This document shows positions 1 through 3,872 of a stretch of DNA of 6,046 bases, in pieces. The stretch comes from Saprospiraceae bacterium (GTDB lineage: Bacteria; Bacteroidota; Bacteroidia; Chitinophagales; Saprospiraceae): positions 1 through 6,046 of the forward strand of contig JAHDBK010000251.1 in assembly GCA_020630455.1 (NCBI GenBank), written 5' to 3'. The notes under the pieces are model-generated. The model saw nothing but the letters and a program-made list of their open reading frames with translations, did not search any database and was not told the DNA's origin. The position numbers were made by a program, and so were the translations under genes. The first letter of the stretch is position 1; the number at the start of each line of letters is the position of its first letter.

Positions 1-277
1 AATCAATAAAATCAATTTCCTCCACTTCAAATTCAGTACGGTTTAATTTGAGTACTAAATCAGACATATAAAAATACAATTTTGTAAAAGTTATTTCTTT
101 GCCTTCATATTCATAACGTTCGTTCATAACCAATGGTTGACCATTGTATAATGCTTTCACATATACATTTACAGTCCCTAAATCACCAACGGGTTCTTCT
201 GGTCCATCACAAGAAGAATTAAGGATAGGAATTAATAATATTAAGAGACTATAAAGCGCTAATTTTTTCATTTTCAT
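1..277 (-). CDS. MbnP-family lipoprotein/secreted protein, N-terminal part (cut by window edge)
   Basis: This is an incomplete gene: 92 codons are visible and the C-terminal part lies beyond the left edge. The reading frame opens with ATG AAA ATG AAA AAA, so translation could begin at 277 or at 271. A hydrophobic signal segment (about residues 6-19) leads to Cys23 in the context LNSSC, a loose lipobox because position -3 is Asn; lipidation is likely but not certain. The following stretch, with V-Y-V-K-A-L-Y-N-G-Q-P-L near 36-47, a Tyr-rich strand, and T-F-T-K-L-Y-F-Y-M-S-D-L near 65-76, matches the start of the MbnP-like domain as I know it (the 'skl-FY-iSdi-L' strand). MbnP proteins are periplasmic or surface metal-associated partners of the di-heme enzyme MbnH. 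Its start lies one base after the stop of the upstream gene, so the two are almost certainly co-transcribed and may be translationally coupled. Family assignment rests on motif memory, not on a search. Confidence 0.72.
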   Translation of the reverse strand, partial: MKMKKLALYSLLILLIPILNSSCDGPEEPVGDLGTVNVYVKALYNGQPLVMNERYEYEGKEITFTKLYFYMSDLVLKLNRTEFEVEEIDFID

Positions 278-278
278 A

Positions 279-1082
279 TTATTCTAATAGTGTGATTGAA
301 GAATTAAAATTATTAATAATTTTTTGAATAATTGTCGTCTCACTATCTGCCTCAAAGTTAATGCCATTTAGCATCGTATGATAGTTTATTTGTATATTTA
401 TTTCCAAATCATAGCCAATATTATTGTTTATGTTTGAAATAAAGCTTTGATTTATTGAATTTGTCATATCGTGAATAACAATTTCTCTTTGTATATCAGC
501 TTGTTGAATATTAGGAATAAATTTCAAATAATAAAGAAAATAACCTTCATTACTTGACCAAATAGTATCAGTATCATTACTTAAGGCATGGTTATCAATA
601 TAAATAGAATCTGGAACAATTTGATTACTCTCTTCATCTAGTCCCCAAAGCCATTCAAATTGATCGAAAGTTTCAAGCGTATGTGAGAATGTACCTATAT
701 TATACGAAAATTTACTTGGTTTTATTATAACATAATCATCTGTAAGTACATGAGATTGAGAGTTTGAATTGACATGAATGGTATCATCAATAATATATTT
801 AGCATTATTATTAATTAAATTAATATTAGAAAATAATAAATTAGATTCTAAGATTTGAAAAGTATCAATATTATCAAAAGTTAAGTTTTCTTCTAATCTG
901 AATGCTACGGTATCAAAAACGTGGTTGGTATTTAAAATTAAACTGGGGTATTCGCAACAACAATCTTTTTCGGCTGAAGCATCAAAATTAGTTGCATAAA
1001 TATCAAGACATCCTTCATCTTTGCTACATGCAATTACCAAAATTGTCATTACAATGAATAAAATGAAAGAAATTCTTGACAT
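279..1082 (-). CDS. Divergent MbnP-like lipoprotein with Cys-rich N-terminal segment
   Basis: The protein has 267 residues. Its signal peptide (residues 1-18) ends in a good lipobox, V-I-A-C, with Cys19 lipidated. The next residues, S-K-D-E, resemble the Bacteroidota lipoprotein export signal (K followed by two acidic residues), which suggests display on the cell surface. Residues 24-45 form a Cys-rich stretch of the 'GC-D--ATN-D--A--D-C-C' type (Cys25, then three consecutive Cys at 41-43), which I associate with the leader of Bacteroidota MbnP proteins. The core shows L-I-L-N-T-N-H-V-F-D at 48-57, N-L-L-F-S-N-I-N-L-I at 81-90 (the 'yyiSnI-L' strand), F-E-W-L-W-G-L-D at 142-149, an aromatic S-N-E-G-Y-F-L-Y-Y-L-K-F at 177-188 (MbnP 'W-sGY-f-kleg' region) and an Asn-rich C-terminus. 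Overall it looks like a diverged MbnP domain. The specific ligand or role is unknown. It is first gene of a pair with the MbnP gene downstream and is divergent from namZ. Alternative: an unrelated beta-sandwich lipoprotein. Confidence 0.68.
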   Translation of the reverse strand: MSRISFILFIVMTILVIACSKDEGCLDIYATNFDASAEKDCCCEYPSLILNTNHVFDTVAFRLEENLTFDNIDTFQILESNLLFSNINLINNNAKYIIDDTIHVNSNSQSHVLTDDYVIIKPSKFSYNIGTFSHTLETFDQFEWLWGLDEESNQIVPDSIYIDNHALSNDTDTIWSSNEGYFLYYLKFIPNIQQADIQREIVIHDMTNSINQSFISNINNNIGYDLEINIQINYHTMLNGINFEADSETTIIQKIINNFNSSITLLE

Positions 1083-1130
1083 ATTAATTACTTTTGCTAT
1101 GTGATTATATTAAAAATCTAATTATTTAAA
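1083..1130. promoter_or_regulatory. Divergent promoter region between MbnP-like gene and namZ
   Basis: Only 48 bases separate two divergent start codons, so both promoters must lie here or reach into the flanking coding sequence. On the plus strand TACTTTTG at 1089-1096 fits the Bacteroidota -7 consensus TAnnTTTG and would start namZ mRNA near 1103, but no TTTG sits at the expected distance upstream. On the minus strand TAGATTTT (plus coordinates 1113-1120) matches seven of eight consensus positions, with a TTG 16 bases further upstream inside namZ. Both assignments are weak to moderate. Confidence 0.42.
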
Positions 1131-2384
1131 ATGAAACAATTAATAAAAACTGCCTTTGTATCTTTAGTACTATTTATTGTAATTGGTTGCTCTACTAATA
1201 ATAATAGCAATTCATCCAACATAGAAAATAACGCTATAAATGTAAACAATGTTGAAGAAGAAGTCAAAAAAATCATAAAAGTAGGTGCTGACAAAACAGA
1301 ATCTTACTTTTCTCTTCTTGAAAATAAAAAAATAGCATTATTAGTAAATCATACTTCATACATTGCAGATAGGCATTTGGCAGATAGCTTAATTGGTGCA
1401 GGCTTCGAAATTGTTAAAATATTTGCTCCAGAACATGGTTTTAGAGGGAATGCAGATGCAGGAGCTACGATTAAAGATGGTAAAGACACGAAAACAGGCT
1501 TGCCTATTATTTCTTTATATGGTAAAAATAAAAAACCTAGTGCTTCAAATCTATCAGGAATAGATATTGTAATTTTTGATATTCAAGATGTAGGAGCTCG
1601 ATTTTACACTTATATTTCCTCTATGCATTATATGATGGAAGCTTGTGCGGAGAACAATGTTCAAATGATTATATTGGATAGGCCTAATCCAAATGGACAT
1701 TATGTTGATGGTCCAGTATTAGATGAAAAATACAAATCATTTGTAGGAATGCATCCTATACCAATAGTTCACGGAATGACTGTTGGAGAATTAGCGAACA
1801 TGATTAACAATAGACAATGGTTGGCCAAAGGAGTACAATGCGATTTAAAAATAATTACATGTAATAATTACACTCATTCTAGTAAATACACATTGCCCAT
1901 TGCTCCTTCTCCTAATTTGCCAAATATGAGGAGTATTTACCTTTATCCATCCCTTTGTTTATTTGAAGGAACGAGTGCCAATGTGGGTAGAGGAACTAGC
2001 CATCAATTCCAAGTAATTGGAGACCCTAAATATTCTAAAAAGACATTTTCTTACAAGCCTACTTCTAGAAGTGGAGCCAAATATCCGAAGCATCAAGACA
2101 AGGTTTGCTACGGTGTGGATTTAAGTAATATAAAAATAGAAGAATTAGAAAACAATGATGAAATCAATTGGAATTATTTAATTGATTTTTATAATAATTT
2201 TGATGATAAGAATCAGTTTTTTAATAATAACAATTTTTTTGAAAAATTAGCAGGTGTTCACTATCTAAGAGAATATATTAAAGATGGAAAAAATGCCGAA
2301 GCAATCAAAGCCTCTTATAAAGAAAAATTAGAAAACTTTAAAAGTATTAGAAAAGAATATCTACTATACGAAGATTTTGAATAG
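1131..2384 (+). CDS. namZ: Exo-beta-N-acetylmuramidase NamZ family (DUF1343) lipoprotein
   Basis: The protein has 417 residues. Characterised NamZ enzymes (Bacillus YbbC, Tannerella NamZ; GH171) remove terminal N-acetylmuramic acid from peptidoglycan fragments for cell-wall recycling or scavenging. The signal peptide ends at V-I-G-C (Cys20), so this is a lipoprotein, followed by an Asn/Ser-rich tether (21-40). The catalytic domain starts about residue 50 and carries the family hallmarks: A-L-L-V-N-H-T-S (69-76), F-A-P-E-H-G-F-R-G (98-106; Glu101 is the likely catalytic acid by family knowledge), S-L-Y-G (128-131), F-D-I-Q-D-V-G-A-R-F-Y-T-Y (149-161), D-R-P-N-P-N-G (183-189), H-G-M-T-V-G-E-L (214-221), P-S-P-N-L-P-N-M (259-266) and F-E-G-T-S-A-N-V-G-R-G-T (278-289). 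Domain length is normal and uninterrupted. The C-terminal part contains an Asn/Phe-rich patch (354-370). There is no Shine-Dalgarno sequence, but an A-rich leader. It is single-gene, ending just before a hairpin terminator shared with the convergent HU gene. Confidence 0.9.
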   Translation: MKQLIKTAFVSLVLFIVIGCSTNNNSNSSNIENNAINVNNVEEEVKKIIKVGADKTESYFSLLENKKIALLVNHTSYIADRHLADSLIGAGFEIVKIFAPEHGFRGNADAGATIKDGKDTKTGLPIISLYGKNKKPSASNLSGIDIVIFDIQDVGARFYTYISSMHYMMEACAENNVQMIILDRPNPNGHYVDGPVLDEKYKSFVGMHPIPIVHGMTVGELANMINNRQWLAKGVQCDLKIITCNNYTHSSKYTLPIAPSPNLPNMRSIYLYPSLCLFEGTSANVGRGTSHQFQVIGDPKYSKKTFSYKPTSRSGAKYPKHQDKVCYGVDLSNIKIEELENNDEINWNYLIDFYNNFDDKNQFFNNNNFFEKLAGVHYLREYIKDGKNAEAIKASYKEKLENFKSIRKEYLLYEDFE

Positions 2385-2392
2385 AGGGCATA

Positions 2393-2430
2393 AAAAAACG
2401 ACTTATGATTTGAAACATAAGTCGTTTTTT
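2393..2430. terminator. Bidirectional hairpin terminator between namZ and HU
   Basis: A perfect 15-base inverted repeat, AAAAAACGACTTATG (2393-2407) and its complement (2416-2430), surrounds an 8-base loop. Read on the plus strand the stem ends in a T run, and read on the minus strand it does the same, so it fits intrinsic termination of both namZ (stop 9 bases before) and HU (stop 22 bases after, on the opposite strand). Confidence 0.9.
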
Positions 2431-2451
2431 AAAAATAATAAGAATTGCTTA

Positions 2452-2724
2452 TTAGTTTACTGCATCTTTCAATTTAGCACCAGCTTTGAATTTAGCTACA
2501 TTTTTAGCAGCGATATTCATAGATTCACCAGTTTGAGGGTTACGTCCTACTCTAGCAGGTCTTTTAGAAACAGAAAATGTTCCAAAGCCAATAATTGTTA
2601 CGTCATCACCTCCTGCTAATGTTTTAGAAACAGTATCTGTAAAAGATTCTAAAACACGTTTAGCGTCAGCTTTAGAAACACCAGCGTCAGATGCTACTGC
2701 ATCTATTAATTCACTTTTATTCAT
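2452..2724 (-). CDS. hup: HU-family histone-like DNA-binding protein
   Basis: The protein has 90 residues, the standard HU length. It is a dimeric nucleoid protein that bends and wraps DNA without strong sequence preference. The N-terminal helices begin M-N-K-S-E-L-I-D-A-V, followed by the signature G-F-G-T-F (46-50), the R-P-A-R-V-G-R-N-P-Q-T-G-E arm (55-67) with Pro63 at the DNA-intercalating tip, and the closing F-K-A-G-A-K-L-K-D-A-V-N (79-90). It is full-length with nothing missing. The start is fixed by the family N-terminus; there is no Shine-Dalgarno sequence. It is transcribed alone from the promoter at 2764-2795 through a leader of about 35 bases containing an 11-base tandem repeat, and ends at the shared hairpin. 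Bacteroidota often carry several HU paralogues, so whether this is the main HU cannot be told from here. Confidence 0.97.
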   Translation of the reverse strand: MNKSELIDAVASDAGVSKADAKRVLESFTDTVSKTLAGGDDVTIIGFGTFSVSKRPARVGRNPQTGESMNIAAKNVAKFKAGAKLKDAVN

Positions 2725-2732
2725 GATTTAGG

Positions 2733-2754
2733 TTTTTATTAAATTTTTATTAAA
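2733..2754. repeat. Two perfect tandem 11-base repeats in the HU leader
   Basis: TTTTTATTAAA occurs at 2733-2743 and again immediately at 2744-2754 (TTTAATAAAAA twice in the HU mRNA sense). It lies between the predicted HU transcription start and the start codon. An inverted copy (TTTAATAAAAA on the plus strand) is at 2820-2830, beyond the promoter, and a near copy is at 2861-2870. Low-complexity AT sequence makes chance occurrence possible. Confidence 0.6.
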
Positions 2755-2763
2755 TAATGGCGG

Positions 2764-2795
2764 CAAATTTAATGGGTATATCTTCTTTATTCAAA
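2764..2795 (-). promoter_or_regulatory. Bacteroidota-type promoter for HU
   Basis: On the minus strand, TTTG (plus coordinates 2792-2795) is followed by 20 bases and then TAAATTTG (2764-2771), a full match to the Bacteroidota -33/-7 pattern TTTG ... TAnnTTTG at a normal distance. Transcription would begin around 2757-2760, giving a leader of about 35 bases. Confidence 0.7.
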
Positions 2796-2853
2796 TTTTT
2801 AACATAATTAATTGTTATTTTTAATAAAAAAAATAGAAACATTGACTTATTCC

Positions 2854-2885
2854 TTTGAAATTAATAAAAAAAGGCATTATTTTAG
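2854..2885 (+). promoter_or_regulatory. Probable promoter for the small lipoprotein gene
   Basis: TTTG at 2854-2857 is followed after 20 bases by TATTTTAG (2878-2885), which differs from the consensus TAnnTTTG at one position. The spacing is identical to that of the HU promoter on the other strand. Predicted start of transcription is about 2892, some 20 bases before the start codon. Confidence 0.5.
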
Positions 2886-2912
2886 CGATAACAATATTAA
2901 ATTAAAGAAATA

Positions 2913-3101
2913 ATGAAAAAGTCCTTACTATTTAAATTTATGATAATTTTCTGCTTGAGTGTGTTTATGACAACGACCTATTCTTGTAATAAAAAGTCAG
3001 GCTGTCCAGTCAATGAAGACGCTCAATCAAAGACGAATAAAGATGGTTCTTTCTCTAATAAAAGAGGGAAAACAAGCTTGTTTCCAAAAGGAATGAAGTA
3101 G
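2913..3101 (+). CDS. Small basic lipoprotein of unknown function
   Basis: The product has 62 residues. A start with M-K-K and a hydrophobic stretch (about 5-20) leads to Cys25 in the context T-T-Y-S-C, a loose Bacteroidota-style lipobox, so a lipidated mature peptide of about 38 residues is likely. The mature part holds a second Cys in S-G-C-P (29-32), a Ser/Lys/Asn-rich middle and the ending K-R-G-K-T-S-L-F-P-K-G-M-K (50-62). It is strongly basic: nine Lys/Arg against three Asp/Glu. Short Bacteroidota lipoproteins with an early 'GCP' and a final 'K-G-K---LFPK' pattern feel familiar to me, but I cannot name a family or function. A dedicated promoter lies upstream and A is at -3 of the ATG, supporting that the gene is real. 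It is divergent from HU and convergent with ppk2, with only 12 bases between the stop codons and no hairpin there. Confidence 0.75.
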   Translation: MKKSLLFKFMIIFCLSVFMTTTYSCNKKSGCPVNEDAQSKTNKDGSFSNKRGKTSLFPKGMK

Positions 3102-3113
3102 AAAATTTCACAA

Positions 3114-3854
3114 TCATTCTTCCTCTAAAGGAGGATATTCTAAATCCAATTTTTCCAATTCATTTAGGATAATTTCTGTCATAAGATAGTCTCTATACCA
3201 TCGACTATCTACAGGTATAATATGCCAAGGGATGAGTGAATTATTAATGGCATATTCATAACATTCCATGTATTTGTCCCAGTGTTCTCTTTCTTCCCAA
3301 TCTCCTGGATTATGTTTCCAATGTTTTTCTGGTTCATCAATACGTTGTTGTAATTCAATGGTTTGTTGATCGTAAGATACATGTAAATAGAACTTAAAAA
3401 TAATAGTATTATTATCAAATTGAATTAATTTTTCAAAAGCATTGATAGCTTCCATTCTATTATTCACTCTTTCTTCATCAATCCAGCCATGCACTCTTTG
3501 AATTAAAATATCTTCATAATGAGAACGGTTGAAAATGGCGATTTTTCCCTTGCGAGGAGCTAGTTTATGAACTCTCCATAAAAAGTCATGTGCGAACTCT
3601 TCATCAGTTGGTTTTTTAAAAGAGTAAACATCTATAGCTCCGTGATGACAATTTCTAAAAACTTTTTTTACTGCTCCATCTTTACCCGAGGCATCCATTC
3701 CTTGAAAAAGGACTAAAACAGAATATTTAGATTGAGCATGAAGGATTTCTATTAATTCACCTATTCTTTCAGCTCTTTTTTTAGTAGCTTCTTTGGCTTC
3801 TTTTTTATTTAAAGATTGTGGTGGTTTGGTGGATATTGAATTTAATTTAATCAT
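3114..3854 (-). CDS. ppk2: Polyphosphate kinase 2 family protein (polyP:nucleotide phosphotransferase)
   Basis: The protein has 246 residues and is cytoplasmic. PPK2 enzymes move phosphate between inorganic polyphosphate and nucleotides (AMP, ADP or GDP according to class). Visible motifs: Walker A G-M-D-A-S-G-K-D-G (52-60); F-K-K-P-T-D-E-E-F-A-H-D-F-L-W-R (79-94); Walker B-like F-N-R-S-H-Y-E-D (108-115); the lid region with R-I-D-E-P-E-K-H-W-K (171-180) and N-P-G-D-W-E-E-R (182-189); and the closing P-W-H-I-I-P-V-D-S-R-W-Y-R (209-221). The single-domain form is complete. It is compact: compared with class III enzymes of Bacteroidota such as that of Cytophaga, as I recall them, it has a shorter N-terminus and a shorter segment after the Walker B motif, so the substrate class is not assigned. 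The gene starts 18 bases after the fadJ stop with no promoter or terminator between, so it is the second gene of that operon. AMP released by acyl-CoA synthetases would be a plausible substrate link, but this is inference. Confidence 0.93.
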   Translation of the reverse strand: MIKLNSISTKPPQSLNKKEAKEATKKRAERIGELIEILHAQSKYSVLVLFQGMDASGKDGAVKKVFRNCHHGAIDVYSFKKPTDEEFAHDFLWRVHKLAPRKGKIAIFNRSHYEDILIQRVHGWIDEERVNNRMEAINAFEKLIQFDNNTIIFKFYLHVSYDQQTIELQQRIDEPEKHWKHNPGDWEEREHWDKYMECYEYAINNSLIPWHIIPVDSRWYRDYLMTEIILNELEKLDLEYPPLEEE

Positions 3855-3872
3855 TATTTATTAATATAAAAA

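Noticed and set aside
1021..1080. A -33 TTTG element for the namZ promoter
   Set aside because: The only nearby TTG (1076-1078) is about 10 bases from the -7 box, too close for the Bacteroidota pattern.
2377..2619. Plus-strand open frame of about 80 codons overlapping the end of namZ and HU
   Set aside because: It runs through the terminator hairpin and antisense to the highly conserved HU gene; the product is low in recognisable features.
3121..3135. Short inverted repeat TCCTC-TAAAG-GAGGA near the convergent ends of the small lipoprotein gene and ppk2
   Set aside because: The stem is only five base pairs, it lies inside the ppk2 coding end and no T run follows on either strand, so it is not a convincing terminator.
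3209..3418. Minus-strand open frame of 69 codons
   Set aside because: It lies wholly inside ppk2 in another frame; ppk2 has clear family motifs across the same bases.
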